A DNA stretch of 64,000 nucleotides from Candidatus Pantoea carbekii. GTDB taxonomy: Bacteria; Pseudomonadota; Gammaproteobacteria; Enterobacterales; Enterobacteriaceae. This document shows positions 23,786 to 34,714 of this stretch, piece after piece. Position 1 is the first letter of the stretch. Each line of letters begins with the position of its first letter. The DNA lies in assembly GCF_000971765.1 (NCBI RefSeq), contig NZ_CP010907.1, positions 932,501 to 996,500 on the forward strand, written 5' to 3'. A program made the translations under genes and the position numbers. The notes beneath the pieces were generated by a model. That model was not told where the DNA came from and did not search any database. It saw only the letters and a program-made list of their open reading frames with translations.

Positions 23786-24226
23786 TTTATAATACAGTCC
23801 TTTATTAATCCTTTCATGATAGGGGTAGTACATATTCGATAATATAATACTAATCTAATAGATAGAAATACTTAACTTTAAAAAAAATAGTAAAATTTTT
23901 TCATTTTTTTGAATGTATTATTGATCCATCTTTAATTAAATTATTATGTAACGATTTAATAAATAAACACATGTTTCTTTTAGATAATACTAAAAATAAA
24001 ATTTTTTACCTTGTAAATTAAACCATTTATGAATATATCATAAGATGATGATACAGTTTCCATTTTCATTGGAAATTCAATAATGATTTTCAGTTAAAAT
24101 AATATCGCGTATGAGATTCAAAAATTAATAATCTATTTGTATAGCAGAGGATCAATATAGATCATTAACATGCTCATTGGATAATTTATTTTTAAGTTTA
24201 AAAATAAATTATCCAATGTAATATTT
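23786..24226. other. prlC upstream / rnz downstream spacer
   Basis: Between two minus-strand genes. It contains the 20-bp hairpin at 24176-24217 described separately and otherwise AT-rich DNA that should carry the prlC promoter; no clear motif found. Confidence 0.5.
24176..24217 (-). terminator. Long perfect hairpin just after rnz
   Basis: A 42-base near-perfect palindrome: ATTGGATAATTTATTTTTAA pairs over 20 bp with its reverse complement around a two-base GT centre. It starts 10 bases after the rnz stop on the minus strand, the right place for a terminator. The stem is AT-rich, with U-rich arms instead of a trailing T-run. Confidence 0.65.
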
Positions 24227-25138
24227 CTATACTTCGAATACTGAGAAATCACGTGCTAATTCTGTAGAAGTAAATACTGTCTGACATTCTGCCAGCAATC
24301 TTGGTTGGTCTTGTAATAAATAACGTGAACTAAAGTGTGTAGCAATCATACGTTTTGCGCCAGCTTGTTTTGCTACCCAAGCAGCTTGGACAGTTGTAGA
24401 ATGCCCCCGTACATTAGCTTTTTCTGCCAGATTAGTTTCTAATGTTGTTTCATGTACCATAACATCGGCATTAGCTGCTAGCTCTTGTGCTATATTAGTT
24501 GGACCAGTATCCCCAAAAATTACTAATACCTTACCCTTAGTTGGAGCAAAAAGATAATCCATGCCATCTATTTCTCTACCATCTTCTAATATAATGCGTT
24601 TTCCTTTCTTTAAATGTTGATATACTGGGCCGCTTTTAATCCCTGCAGCTTTTAAGCGAATAGCATCAAGTGAACCTGGTTTATCGTGTTGCTCAATACG
24701 ATAGCCATAGCATTCTATCACATGATTCATTGGCCATGCTGTAACAGAAAATTCGCCATTGTCCAATATTAAACCTTCCTCAATTTCCAATATGTCTAAT
24801 GGAAAATTAGTGCATGAGCAGCTTAAGCGTAAAGCTGTTTCGAGAAACAGCTTAATTCCTTTTGGTCCGTATATACTAATAGGTTGTTCTATTCCAGCCA
24901 TTGAACGGCTAGTAAGTAAGCCAGGTAAACCAAAAATATGATCTCCATGCATATGAGTAATGAAGATTTTCTGAAGTTTACTTATTTTAAGAGATGTACG
25001 TATAAACTGATTTTGAGTTGCTTCACCACAGTCGAATAGCCATATATCACTACGTTGAGATAGCGTCAATGCAATAGCAGTTACATTACGTTGTTGGCTG
25101 GGAGCACCTGCTCCAGTACCGAGAAAAGTTAGACGCAT
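24227..25138 (-). CDS. rnz: Ribonuclease Z / RNase BN (tRNA 3' processing)
   Basis: Zinc-dependent metallo-beta-lactamase-fold nuclease that trims or cleaves tRNA 3' ends. 303 residues (E. coli ElaC/RbN 305). Visible motifs: FLGTGAGAPSQQRNVTAI at the start, HMHGDH zinc motif near residue 64, GLPGLLTSRSM, the FGDTGP aspartate, and a late HGHSTT-like RGHSTTVQAA followed by ATHFSSRY. Relevance here: tRNA-Trp in this window lacks an encoded CCA, so 3' maturation by endonuclease cleavage followed by CCA addition would need this enzyme. Confidence 0.95.
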   Translation of the reverse strand: MRLTFLGTGAGAPSQQRNVTAIALTLSQRSDIWLFDCGEATQNQFIRTSLKISKLQKIFITHMHGDHIFGLPGLLTSRSMAGIEQPISIYGPKGIKLFLETALRLSCSCTNFPLDILEIEEGLILDNGEFSVTAWPMNHVIECYGYRIEQHDKPGSLDAIRLKAAGIKSGPVYQHLKKGKRIILEDGREIDGMDYLFAPTKGKVLVIFGDTGPTNIAQELAANADVMVHETTLETNLAEKANVRGHSTTVQAAWVAKQAGAKRMIATHFSSRYLLQDQPRLLAECQTVFTSTELARDFSVFEV

Positions 25139-25680
25139 ATTATACTTACCTATTTGCTTAATTTAAATTAAGTAGTAATTATTAATGAGCTAATATCTTC
25201 GTTTTACAAGAATGCTATATCTTGTATATATTAAAATAATTTCACTTAAATTATAGATACGCATTTAGTTTTCAATAACTTTTAGGTGACAACCAGCGTG
25301 CAAAGTATAATAGTAGAGTTCTTACTAATTGAAAAATATATTTTTCTGATTTTTGCATTATTAAAAATTACGCCATGCTATTTAAAAAACCTTGCATTTT
25401 TAAAAATATCTATATTAAACAATAATATGAAATGTATTTCATATTATTGATAATGGTTTATTATATAGATATTTTTTTAAAATTAAATACAATTTTTTAT
25501 TTTAAAGATATTTAGCAAAAATATTTAAGTACAATATATATAAATTAAAAAAATAATTTTTGTACAATTTATGTATGTAAAATACATAGCTCCTAATCTG
25601 GAAATTAGTACAAGCATAATAATATATTATGCTTATTTTTGTCATAAAACTTAAAATTATTATAATAAAGTAAAGAAGAG
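25139..25680. other. Spacer between rnz and the isomerase-like gene
   Basis: 542 bases, very AT-rich, with a nested inverted repeat at 25402-25476. A 62-codon minus-strand frame at 25502-25690 overlaps the end of the upstream gene and is low-complexity (Tyr/Ile/Phe rich), not a gene. Confidence 0.55.
25402..25476. repeat. Nested inverted repeat (two-tier hairpin)
   Basis: Outer arms AAAAATATCTATAT (25402-25415) and ATATAGATATTTTT (25463-25476) are perfect complements. Inside them CAATAATATGAAAT (25420-25433) pairs perfectly with 25436-25449 around a GT loop. On the plus strand the outer right arm ends in a T-run; on the minus strand so does the other. It may terminate transcription from the isomerase-like gene, whose stop is about 205 bases away. 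Confidence 0.6.
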
Positions 25681-26496
25681 CTAAGGCCAATAACGATTAA
25701 GTGCTTGCCATGCTTGTTGAGCCACTATTTCTGAGCATTGCGATTTTAAAACATCATTAAATACTTCTATACCGATTGGTCCTTTATAATTAATGCGTTT
25801 TAAAGTATCAATAAAACATTCAATATCAAGAATTCCATAGCCAGGCAATAGACGATGATGGCGAGCAATATCCATGAGAGTATGTTTTTCTGGTGGCGGT
25901 AAAGTTGCTACATCACATAATTGTACTGCATAAATTTTTTCAGCTGGTATTCTTTCAAGTTGAGATGCGTCACCACCCAGAGCGCAAATATGAAATAAAT
26001 CAATTACTAAACCAATATTAGGTTGTTGTATTCGTTGAAGTCGCTCCCATGCTCTAGGTAAAGTATTATCTACGCTACACCATGCCATTGGTTCATACAT
26101 AATACGCATGTTGTAACGTGCTGCTTCTGATGCCATCCAACATAAATCTTCGTCGATACGTTCTGCTAAACAATCTTCTCGTGTACTAGCAGGTGCTTGA
26201 ATGGTATTACAGCCTAGTTTATAGGCAATATGAATAAATTGATGTAATTCAGCTCGTTTGTATAATCGATCAGAGTCTTGTGCACCGGTAAAATCTCGTA
26301 GCACTTGTAAATTAGTAAAGCCTAACTTCTGTTGCTTAGCAAATTTTGCCAATCCAATAGCACCATGTGTGCTTGATTGTACATCTTCCCACCAGATTTC
26401 CACTTGTTCAAAACCTGCTGCACGAGCTGTTCGTAGCTTGTATTCTGGGTCACCGTTTAGCAACACTAAGTTAAGAAATTTAGGGTTATGACTCAT
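25681..26496 (-). CDS. Sugar-phosphate isomerase/epimerase-like TIM barrel protein (substrate unknown)
   Basis: 271 residues from ATG 26496, which has AAAGGAGC ending about seven bases upstream; a TTG two codons earlier is too close to that site. The fold is the xylose-isomerase-like/AP-endonuclease-2 TIM barrel. Likely metal ligands: Glu135 in MYEPMAW, Asp166 and His169 in VIDLFHI, Gln192 in AVQLCD, Glu244 in GIEVFN; the RLLPGYGILD segment near 215 is typical of this family. Members include hydroxypyruvate isomerase, inositol enzymes, tagatose epimerases and AsbF/QuiC-type 3-dehydroshikimate dehydratases, so the substrate cannot be read from sequence. It stands alone with no sugar operon around it. 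Intact length and motifs suggest it is under selection. Confidence 0.8.
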   Translation of the reverse strand: MSHNPKFLNLVLLNGDPEYKLRTARAAGFEQVEIWWEDVQSSTHGAIGLAKFAKQQKLGFTNLQVLRDFTGAQDSDRLYKRAELHQFIHIAYKLGCNTIQAPASTREDCLAERIDEDLCWMASEAARYNMRIMYEPMAWCSVDNTLPRAWERLQRIQQPNIGLVIDLFHICALGGDASQLERIPAEKIYAVQLCDVATLPPPEKHTLMDIARHHRLLPGYGILDIECFIDTLKRINYKGPIGIEVFNDVLKSQCSEIVAQQAWQALNRYWP

Positions 26497-28072
26497 TAAC
26501 AAGCTCCTTTAAATAACACGATTATCAATCGATAATAGATTTTTTATATATTTGATTAATACCATATTCATGGTTATTTATTTTGAATAATATTAAAAGT
26601 AATCTTTATTATCCCTTTTCTAATTTTAGTATACAATTCTTTTAATATTGGACATCGTATCTTGTCACGCCCTTCTTTAGCGATTTTAAATTTTAAATAA
26701 GAATTAAGTGCATGAAATTGTCTTGCATTAATTTAATAAGTTTAAGGATTAAAATAAACATGTATGTAATATTTTAAAAAAATCGAAACTTGATCTAAAA
26801 TATTTCAGAATGAGCGACTATTAACATGGTAGAATATTTAAGTTATTAAAGATTATAAAACAAAAATATTTTTTGTATTTGATAAATAATATAACTTTTT
26901 AATAATAGATCTGAAAGCAATAAATGCATTTATTATTTTTACTATTATTTTAATTGTTAAATAGTTCAAGTATATAGAATCATCTCGATATTAGTCAATC
27001 TAGTTCATTAGAATACAAATAAATAGTATTGTCTATTTGTAAATAAAATTATTTCTATAATGAAATAATAAATATTAAAAATATTTATAAATCAAATAGT
27101 TAAATTATTATAATATGATAAATCTCATAACATTAGCCATATAAATAATACTGAAAATATTACAAATATCAGAATTAAATAAACTGATGATATTACATCG
27201 TAGCAATTGTCTAAAATGCAAGATAACATATTGTTATATATTTTAACTTAACTGATAAATTATTATTTTATTAAAAATCAAAATTATAAATTCAAAAATT
27301 TAATTAAGTAAAAAATACGAATCAATAATTATTTATATCTTAAATATGGTACTATAGTATAGTAAATTTATAATTTACTAGCAGATAAAATTATACAAAT
27401 ATCATCGTAATTTGATATAAGAAAGATGACGTATTATCTTCGAATACTAATTATTAAGCTGTATTAAAAATACTAATATTTTTACTGCTTATTTTTTAAG
27501 TGGAAGCCATGTTGTTCTCAATTAATGAATATTTGATCAGTTGATGTTTGCTTTTAGCAACAGGAGGCAAAGTAACATATGCATGGAAAGCAATTCCATA
27601 ATTTTTTTCATAAATATTAGGCAATTTACAAAAATATAAATTAAGTTTTTATAAAAAATTTAATTTATAGAATATGAGATTAAGTTGTAAAGTCAAGATA
27701 AAAAAGATTTTTATTAAATAGACTTAACTTAAAACATTCTGATTAATAATCATACAATATTTATTCGTTACGTGTTAATGATAGTAAAATGGATATCGCT
27801 ATAACAGCAATGTAAAATACAACTTATCAGGTTATGAGCTATATATAGCTTGTGATTCTTTGATGAACTCGTTAGTCTTCGATAAAGATTATTCAATGAC
27901 TATAATTTTTTTCAAGCACGTATATGTTAGTACATTATTACTATAATAGGTTAAGAAATCAGAAAAAATTGAGGCAAGTTAAGATATTAAAAATTAATTT
28001 TTTACTTTGTTCACCACAATCCCTATGGTGTGTGTATTATGCATTATCTATGCATACAGATGTGTTATGGGG

Positions 28073-28108
28073 CTAGCATCTTTAGATTAAAAAATCTAAA
28101 AATGTTAG
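28073..28108. repeat. Hairpin in gene desert
   Basis: CTAGCAT-C-TTTAGATT pairs with AATCTAAA-A-ATGTTAG around an AAAA loop: 15 pairs including one G-U, with one mismatch. No T-run follows. Possibly the terminator of a lost gene. Confidence 0.45.
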
Positions 28109-29532
28109 ATACGTATTAATTAATGTATGATTCACTCAATATTTGATTGCTTTTACAATATATGATGCTTTCAACAAGATACGGTGTTATGGGATTACTG
28201 CAGTGTAGTAAAAACGTTAAAATATTGATCTATGTAAAGAGATTATTTTTAGATACTTAATAAAGTAAGTTTATATCATAATATTCGCTACTAAAAATTG
28301 AGCGCCACATGATTATGCGTATAATATTAATTTAAAACAAAATTTTTTACATATTTTTATCTTTTTTCATAAATTTTATGATAAATTCAGCATATCTATT
28401 ATTCGCAATTAGAAAAATATATTGTATTACATAAAGTTAAATACAGATATTCTTTTAGGCAATAATTTAAGCTTTAAAATGAAAACTTTATTAAATAAGC
28501 TGATTTTTATTTAGCAAATGGCATTGAAATTACTTCACTAAGACCTTAAATATTATAATAGCATTAGAGAATAAATATTAAATTTAATAATAGTAGTACA
28601 ACTGTTAATATCATATTCATTTACTGCAAAATTAGCTATGTACTGCAATATATACGCTCTTAAAAATAGATTTAGATTCCATAGAATATACTATCATATA
28701 CTATTAAGGTATTATTAGGGTAGAGAAAGAAGATTTCTATTGATATATAATTTTTTAAAATTATAATAAAAGCATTATTTTAAGATTAAAGAATTTTTCT
28801 CTATACAATAATGAATGTATGATTCAAGATCATAGAACAATAATATTTAAGATAATAGAAATATGTTGTATGGTATGTTTATTATCGGGTTATTATTGAA
28901 GATTAAAATAAATTAAATAATGATTGATTATATAAATAATTTATTTATTATCTGATGTTTTAGATGGCCTGTATTTGATAATATTTTATATTCAGAATAT
29001 GTGTTTTATTATGATAGTAACAATATTTTATAATATATTAATTTGGAGAGATTAAAGAGAAAACAATACTTCAAGAAATTTCGTCTCTATTAGCATTATG
29101 TTGTTCAAAAAGATCGTATTTAATTAAATTAATTAGACATAATAACAAAATTTTTTCATGCAATACAAATTAAGAAATGATTAGTTTTACTATAAGAATT
29201 TATTGCGGTATCAAAATGGTTATGAATAAATAATTTTCAATTATTTAATAGTTTAGTAAATCATATGACACATAGCATTAAGAATGTTACTAATCTATAC
29301 AACAAATGATGCTATATTGTGGTTAATTTTAAATAAAATAGTTGTATTTACTTTAGAAATTTAGAAAATACAAAAGAATTATGGATATTGCATAAACAAC
29401 TAAACTTATTTGATATATTTAATGTAGTAGTTATCTAAGGACCAAGTGAGTAGAAAGTAATTTTCTAAAAAATTAAATGGTGGAGTATTAGAGTTTTAAT
29501 ATAATTTTCATTTGACTGTTTAGATTCATAAA

Positions 29533-29608
29533 GTCTCCGTTCCTGTCCCGGCAGCAATGTGCTGAATGTGGGCTATCATTAACAAATCACTAGCAATACC
29601 GATATAAA
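29533..29608 (+). promoter_or_regulatory. GC-rich leader immediately before aroK
   Basis: About 45 bases (29537-29581: CTCCGTTCCTGTCCCGGCAG, then AATGTGCTGAATGTGGGC and on) stand out by composition from 3 kb of AT-rich desert. No ORF explains it. Such conservation of composition suggests the 5' untranslated leader or promoter region of aroK-aroB is under selection. No clear Shine-Dalgarno precedes the aroK ATG. Confidence 0.4.
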
Positions 29609-30133
29609 ATGGCAGAGAAACGCAATATCTTTCTGATAGGTCCGATGGGTGCTGGAAAAAGCACTATTGGTCGTCAGCTAGCCCAGCAACTTAATATGGA
29701 ATTTTTCGATTCTGATCAGGAAATTGAGCGACGTACTGGAGCAGATATAGGGTGGGTATTTGATGTAGAAGGCGAAGTAGGGTTTCGCGATCGAGAAGAA
29801 AAAATTATCAACCAATTAACCGAAAAACAAGGGATTGTATTGGCTACGGGTGGCGGGTCTATAAAATCTCGTGAGACTCGTAATCGTCTTTCCTCACGCG
29901 GTGTAGTTGTCTATCTACAAACCACCATCGAAAAACAACTTGCTCGTACTCAGCGAGATAAAAAACGCCCGTTGTTGCTACAGATCGATTCTCCTCCTCG
30001 CCATGTGCTAGAAGCGCTGGCTGCAGAACGAAATCCGTTTTATGAAGAAATTGCTGATCTAATTATTCATACTGATGATCAGAGTGCAAAGATTGTAGCA
30101 AGTCAGATTATTAACTTACTGGGAAAAAATTAA
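29609..30133 (+). CDS. aroK: Shikimate kinase I (AroK)
   Basis: Phosphorylates shikimate with ATP in the pathway to chorismate. 174 residues (E. coli 173) and exceptionally well conserved. Walker [10 protein letters not shown] at 11-19, the [11 protein letters not shown] shikimate-binding Asp segment near 34, GFRDREE, the glycine loop ATGGGS near 80, and the lid [10 protein letters not shown]. Base composition is less AT-rich than in neighbouring genes. 32 bases before aroB, so co-transcribed as in all enterobacteria. Confidence 0.98.
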   Translation: MAEKRNIFLIGPMGAGKSTIGRQLAQQLNMEFFDSDQEIERRTGADIGWVFDVEGEVGFRDREEKIINQLTEKQGIVLATGGGSIKSRETRNRLSSRGVVVYLQTTIEKQLARTQRDKKRPLLLQIDSPPRHVLEALAAERNPFYEEIADLIIHTDDQSAKIVASQIINLLGKN

Positions 30134-30171
30134 TCCAGTATCCTAATAGTTTTCAATAGGTATAGATGTGC

Positions 30172-31260
30172 ATGGAGAAGATCACTGTTTCATTAGGGTA
30201 TCGTAGTTATCCTATTACTATTTCTGCTGGATTACTTAAATATTCAGCTTCTTTTTTACCGTTAAAATCAGGCGACAACGCTATGCTGGTTACTAACCAG
30301 ACATTAGCCGCTTTATATCTTCATAAATTATTGACTTTATTAAATAAAGCTGATGTTAAAATAGATTATGTAATTTTACCAGATGGTGAGCAATATAAAA
30401 ATCTATCAGTGATGAATCAAATATTTACTGCTTTATTACAAAAATCGCATGGTCGCGAAACTACTCTTATTGCTCTAGGTGGTGGAGTAATAGGTGATAT
30501 GACGGGTTTTGCTGCTGCCAGTTATCAACGTGGTGTTCGTTTTATTCAGGTACCGACTACTTTACTATCTCAAGTTGATGCTTCAGTAGGCGGAAAAACT
30601 GGCGTAAATCATGAAATGGGAAAGAACATGATAGGGGCTTTTTACCAGCCTGTTTCTGTAATTATAGACACTGATTGCTTAAGTACTTTACCACCACGAG
30701 AGTTAGCTGCGGGTCTAGCAGAAGTAATCAAATATGGTATTATTTTGGACAGTGAATTTTTTCAATGGTTAGAAGAACATCTTGATGCTATTCTAGCACT
30801 AGATAGCAAAGTAATGCGTTTCTGTATTCGTCGTTGCTGCGAGCTAAAAGTGAAAGTGGTAGAACATGATGAATGTGAAAGTAACATAAGAACATTACTC
30901 AATTTGGGTCATACTTTTGCTCATGCTATTGAAACTCACGTGGGTTATGGCAATTGGTTACATGGTGAAGCAGTCGCTGCAGGCATAGTAATGGCAGCAT
31001 ATACTTCTGAAATTCTTGGTGAATTTATGTCAGTTGATACTATTCGTATTATAAATCTTTTAAAACGAGCACATTTACCAGTCAGAGGACCAACTAATAT
31101 GAACGCAGAAGCATATTTACCTTACATGATGCGTGATAAGAAAGTGGTAAAAGGAAATATAAGGTTTGTTTTGCCTCTTGCCATTGGTCGAGCTGAAATA
31201 CGTACAGGTATCGATCAAAATATAGTTATTAAAGCTATCAATACGTTACAGAACAGTTAA
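30172..31260 (+). CDS. aroB: 3-dehydroquinate synthase (AroB)
   Basis: NAD- and metal-dependent cyclisation of DAHP to 3-dehydroquinate, second step of the shikimate pathway. From ATG 30172 the product is 362 residues, aligning MEKITVSLG with the E. coli MERIVVTLG; an in-frame ATG two codons earlier (30166) is the alternative. Motifs: [42 protein letters not shown], and zinc-ligand regions [19 protein letters not shown] and [10 protein letters not shown]. The following gene in E. coli, damX, is lost. Confidence 0.97.
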   Translation: MEKITVSLGYRSYPITISAGLLKYSASFLPLKSGDNAMLVTNQTLAALYLHKLLTLLNKADVKIDYVILPDGEQYKNLSVMNQIFTALLQKSHGRETTLIALGGGVIGDMTGFAAASYQRGVRFIQVPTTLLSQVDASVGGKTGVNHEMGKNMIGAFYQPVSVIIDTDCLSTLPPRELAAGLAEVIKYGIILDSEFFQWLEEHLDAILALDSKVMRFCIRRCCELKVKVVEHDECESNIRTLLNLGHTFAHAIETHVGYGNWLHGEAVAAGIVMAAYTSEILGEFMSVDTIRIINLLKRAHLPVRGPTNMNAEAYLPYMMRDKKVVKGNIRFVLPLAIGRAEIRTGIDQNIVIKAINTLQNS

Positions 31261-31844
31261 GTTATAAAAAATAATATATTGTACTGTGATATAAAATCGT
31301 GCAGCTTGAAATTTTAAATAACTGGTATTTTAGTTTAAAATAGGTATAATAAATAATATTTTTTAGTTCTAAAAAAACTATTTTTACATTTATATCAATA
31401 ATGCATATTCATTGAGATATGAATAATGACTATATAATATAGAACGTTAATTATTCTGAAATAGTTATTATAGAAAAATATTTTGCTATTATTCGTTACA
31501 TACGGTACATAATCCACATACTTAATTGCATATAATTTATTAATATAATTAATTTATTGTATTTTAAGTAAAAATTTAAATTATGTTTGAGATGCAGCAT
31601 GTTTTATTTATTGATTATCACGTATCATTTCGTTGTTATAGCAGAAATATATTAGGCTGCTTATTTAAGATATTATATTGAGTGTATAATTAAGTGCCTA
31701 TCGAATTATAAGAAGTATTAACTACGCTATATTTTAGAAAGTCAATATTAAAAAGCAATATTGATTAAGTGTTATTTTTAAAAGCACTTCTGTTGTTAAT
31801 CGCCCACTGTAATTAATAATATAAAATGTAAAAATTATGACAAC
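31261..31844. other. aroB-dam spacer (site of lost damX)
   Basis: 584 bases where enterobacteria carry damX. No DamX fragment could be recognised. A short stem TCAATATT / AATATTGA with a 7-base loop occurs near 31741-31765. dam presumably has its own promoter here or depends on read-through. Confidence 0.5.
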
Positions 31845-32657
31845 ATGAAGAAAAATCGTGCTTTTCTAAAATGGGCAGGAGGAAAATATCTGCTGATTGA
31901 TGATATTCGTCCTTACCTACCACCAGGCGAGTGTCTTATCGAACCTTTTGTTGGTTCTGGTTCTATATTTCTTAATACAGATTATAAACATTATCACTTA
32001 GCAGACATCAACGGGGATTTAATTAACCTCTATAATATTGTCAAAACATGTACAATAGCTTTTATTAAAGATGCACGAAAGTTATTTACTGCTAATGCTA
32101 ACACTGCTAAAAATTATTACGCCTACCGTACGACATTTAATTCCACGCAGGATACATACCAAAGAGCTCTTTTATTTCTTTATTTGAACCGACATAGCTA
32201 TAATGGTCTATGTCGTTATAATTTAAATGGTAAATTTAATGTCCCTTTTGGTCGTTACTATAAACCATATTTTCCAGAAGATGAGTTATTATCGTTTGCT
32301 GAACATGCTCAGAAAGCAACTTTCGTATGTGAATCATACGATGTCACATTGAAACGTGCTTATAAAGGTTCAGTTGTTTATTGTGATCCACCGTATGTAC
32401 CGCTTTCAGCTACTTCAAATTTTACTGCCTATTATACTAATCGTTTTAGTGTATGTGAACAGTTGAACTTAGCAGAATTAGCTAGTAAATTAGCCAAGGA
32501 AAATCGTATACCTGTAATAATTTCTAATCACGATACTTTATTAACACGTCAATGGTATCAACATGCTGATTTACACGTTATTAAAGCTAAACGGTCTATC
32601 AGTCGCAGCATACGTAGTAGAACTGAAATCAATGAACTTTTAGCACTTTTTTATTAA
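31845..32657 (+). CDS. dam: DNA adenine methyltransferase Dam (GATC)
   Basis: Transfers methyl to adenine N6 in GATC, used for mismatch-repair strand choice, replication timing and gene control. 270 residues (E. coli 278, short C-terminal loss). Motif I FLKWAGGKY at 7-15, FVGSGS at 35-40, the RNA/DNA-recognition NRHSYNGLCRYN region, and catalytic motif IV DPPY at 181-184 are intact. No restriction gene is near. Sits between aroB and rpe as in E. coli, with damX missing upstream. Confidence 0.97.
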   Translation: MKKNRAFLKWAGGKYLLIDDIRPYLPPGECLIEPFVGSGSIFLNTDYKHYHLADINGDLINLYNIVKTCTIAFIKDARKLFTANANTAKNYYAYRTTFNSTQDTYQRALLFLYLNRHSYNGLCRYNLNGKFNVPFGRYYKPYFPEDELLSFAEHAQKATFVCESYDVTLKRAYKGSVVYCDPPYVPLSATSNFTAYYTNRFSVCEQLNLAELASKLAKENRIPVIISNHDTLLTRQWYQHADLHVIKAKRSISRSIRSRTEINELLALFY

Positions 32658-32713
32658 TTTGTATCAATATATAGAATGTGAATTGGAAATTAAAAATAAC
32701 ATTGGAAGATAGA

Positions 32714-33403
32714 ATGAGACAATTTTTATTAGCTCCTTCAATTATTGCTGCTGACTTTGCTCGTTTAGGAGAAGATACTGCTAAGGTATTAACAGCAGGT
32801 GCTGATATAGTTCATTTTGACGTTATGGATAACCATTATGTTCCGAATCTTACTATTGGTCCTTTAGTTCTGAAATCATTACGCAATTATGGTATTTCGG
32901 CACCGATTGATGTTCATCTTATGGTGAAACCTGTTGATTCTTTAATCCCTGAATTTGCTAAAGCTGGTAGTAACTTTATTACTTTTCACGTAGAAGCTAG
33001 TGAACATATTGATCGTACGTTACAACTTATTAAAGCAAATGGGTGTAAAGCTGGAATAGCATTAAATCCTGCTACCCCTCTCAGTTGTCTTGAATATTTA
33101 ATGGATAAAATAGACATTATCCTGCTTATGTCAGTTAATCCGGGTTTCAGTGGACAATCTTTTATTTCTGCTTCATTAAATAAGCTGCAAAAAGCACGTA
33201 ATTTAATCGATAAATGCGGATATAACATACTTTTAGAAGTTGATGGTGGTATAAAAGTCTATAATATTGGTCAGGTTGCAGCGGCAGGCGCAGACATATT
33301 AGTTGCAGGTTCGGCAATCTTTGATCATATCAATTACGAACAGGTAATTGCGAAAATGCGATGCGAATTAAAAAAAGTACAAATTTTGTATAATGAATCG
33401 TAG
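32714..33403 (+). CDS. rpe: Ribulose-phosphate 3-epimerase
   Basis: Interconverts ribulose-5-phosphate and xylulose-5-phosphate in the pentose phosphate pathway. From ATG 32714 (GGAAG five bases upstream) the product is 229 residues (E. coli 225); a GTG twelve codons upstream is open but unconserved. TIM-barrel metal ligands are seen in [12 protein letters not shown] and DVHLMVKP, catalytic Asp in EVDGGIK, and the phosphate site in VAGSAIF. 56 bases after dam, so the two are probably co-transcribed. Confidence 0.97.
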   Translation: MRQFLLAPSIIAADFARLGEDTAKVLTAGADIVHFDVMDNHYVPNLTIGPLVLKSLRNYGISAPIDVHLMVKPVDSLIPEFAKAGSNFITFHVEASEHIDRTLQLIKANGCKAGIALNPATPLSCLEYLMDKIDIILLMSVNPGFSGQSFISASLNKLQKARNLIDKCGYNILLEVDGGIKVYNIGQVAAAGADILVAGSAIFDHINYEQVIAKMRCELKKVQILYNES

Positions 33404-33709
33404 CATGTAAATTTCATCATTCAGGATATTAATTTTTTCCTAATTAAGGGATAGATATGTATCGTGAAATTATAAAATACAATTAAAATTTATTGAAATA
33501 ATATTCACATATTCAAAATAGCTTTTCAAGAAACATAATTAGAATATTCTTTACAGGATTAATTTTATGAAATTATTCATAGTCCTTTTTCTAATATCCT
33601 TTTGAGTTTATTGTAGATGCAATAGATTTTATCTGTTATTAAGAAATACATTAATTTATTGAAATTAAAATTAAATTTTTCTATGGTAGACATTGTTTTT
33701 GGGAGAAAT
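33404..33709. other. rpe-trpS spacer (site of lost gph)
   Basis: 306 bases where E. coli has gph (phosphoglycolate phosphatase). No GVAFDLDGTL-like start or other fragment recognised; AT-rich. Confidence 0.5.
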
Positions 33710-34714
33710 ATGAACAAACTCATTGCTTTTAGCGGAATACAGCCTTCTGGTGAGTTGACGATAGGTAATTATCTAGGTGCATTACATCACTGGGTACAAA
33801 TGCAGAATGATTTCTGTTGTATTTACTGTATTGTTGACTTACATGCTATTACTATTTATCAAGATCCTAGCAAACTTCGTAAAGCCATATTAGATAATTT
33901 GGCTATGTGTCTTGCTTGCGGCATTGATCCTGATAAAAGCATTATATTTGTACAATCACATGTTCCAGAACATACGCAGTTAAACTGGATTTTAAATTGT
34001 TACGCTTATTGCGGTGAATTAAATCGTATGACTCAGTTTAAAGATAAATCCAAACATTATAAGAGCAATAACATTAATGTAGGGCTGTTTAATTATCCAG
34101 TATTAATGGCAGCAGATATTCTATTGTATCAAACTAATGTAGTACCGGTCGGTGAAGATCAAAGACAACATTTAGAGCTGACACGTAATATTGCATATCG
34201 CTTCAATGCACTCTATGGTAAAATTTTTACAATACCAGAACCTTTTATTTCAAAGTTTGGTGGACGAGTAAAGTCACTTCTTGAGCCAATGAAAAAGATG
34301 TCGAAATCAGATGATAATCGCAATAATATTATTGGATTACTTGAAGATACTAAAACAATTAGAAAAAAAATCATGCGAGCTATGACTGATTCAGATAACC
34401 CTCCAATAATACGTTATGATATTAAACAAAAAGCTGGTATTTCTAATTTATTGGAAATTCTTTCCATTATCACCAATAAATCTATTCCAAACTTGGAAAA
34501 AGAATTCCAGGGGCAAATGTATGATAGTTTAAAAAGAACTGTAGCAGATTCGGTTTCAGGAATTTTAACGAGTTTACAAAAGTATTATTATGATTTCCGA
34601 AAAGACGAAGTATTCCTTGATAAAATCATATCTGATGGTGCATTGAAAGCCAGTAAATATGCTGAAGAAACAGCAAAAAAAGTGTACGATGTAATAGGTT
34701 TTATAAATAAATAG
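33710..34714 (+). CDS. trpS: Tryptophanyl-tRNA synthetase
   Basis: Class I aminoacyl-tRNA synthetase charging tRNA-Trp, whose gene is also in this window. ATG 33710 has GGGAG at an ideal distance and gives 334 residues, equal to E. coli TrpS; the open frame 17 codons upstream is unconserved. The HIGH-equivalent is TIGN in [13 protein letters not shown], and the KMSKS loop is [16 protein letters not shown] and MTQFKDKS are conserved tryptophan/ATP-site segments. Confidence 0.98.
   Translation: MNKLIAFSGIQPSGELTIGNYLGALHHWVQMQNDFCCIYCIVDLHAITIYQDPSKLRKAILDNLAMCLACGIDPDKSIIFVQSHVPEHTQLNWILNCYAYCGELNRMTQFKDKSKHYKSNNINVGLFNYPVLMAADILLYQTNVVPVGEDQRQHLELTRNIAYRFNALYGKIFTIPEPFISKFGGRVKSLLEPMKKMSKSDDNRNNIIGLLEDTKTIRKKIMRAMTDSDNPPIIRYDIKQKAGISNLLEILSIITNKSIPNLEKEFQGQMYDSLKRTVADSVSGILTSLQKYYYDFRKDEVFLDKIISDGALKASKYAEETAKKVYDVIGFINK

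Larger units (their letters stand above)
26497..29608. other. 3.1 kb gene desert upstream of aroK
   Basis: No gene, RNA or mobile element could be supported; stops are dense in all frames and AT content is extreme. In E. coli the DNA before aroK holds the hofMNOPQ and mrcA genes; no fragment was recognised. An imperfect hairpin sits at 28073-28108. The last 75 bases before aroK are strikingly richer in GC, see the leader entry. Confidence 0.6.

Noticed and set aside
27844-27861. Short palindrome AGCTATATATAGCT in the gene desert
   Set aside because: Fourteen bases, nearly all A/T; expected by chance in DNA of this composition.
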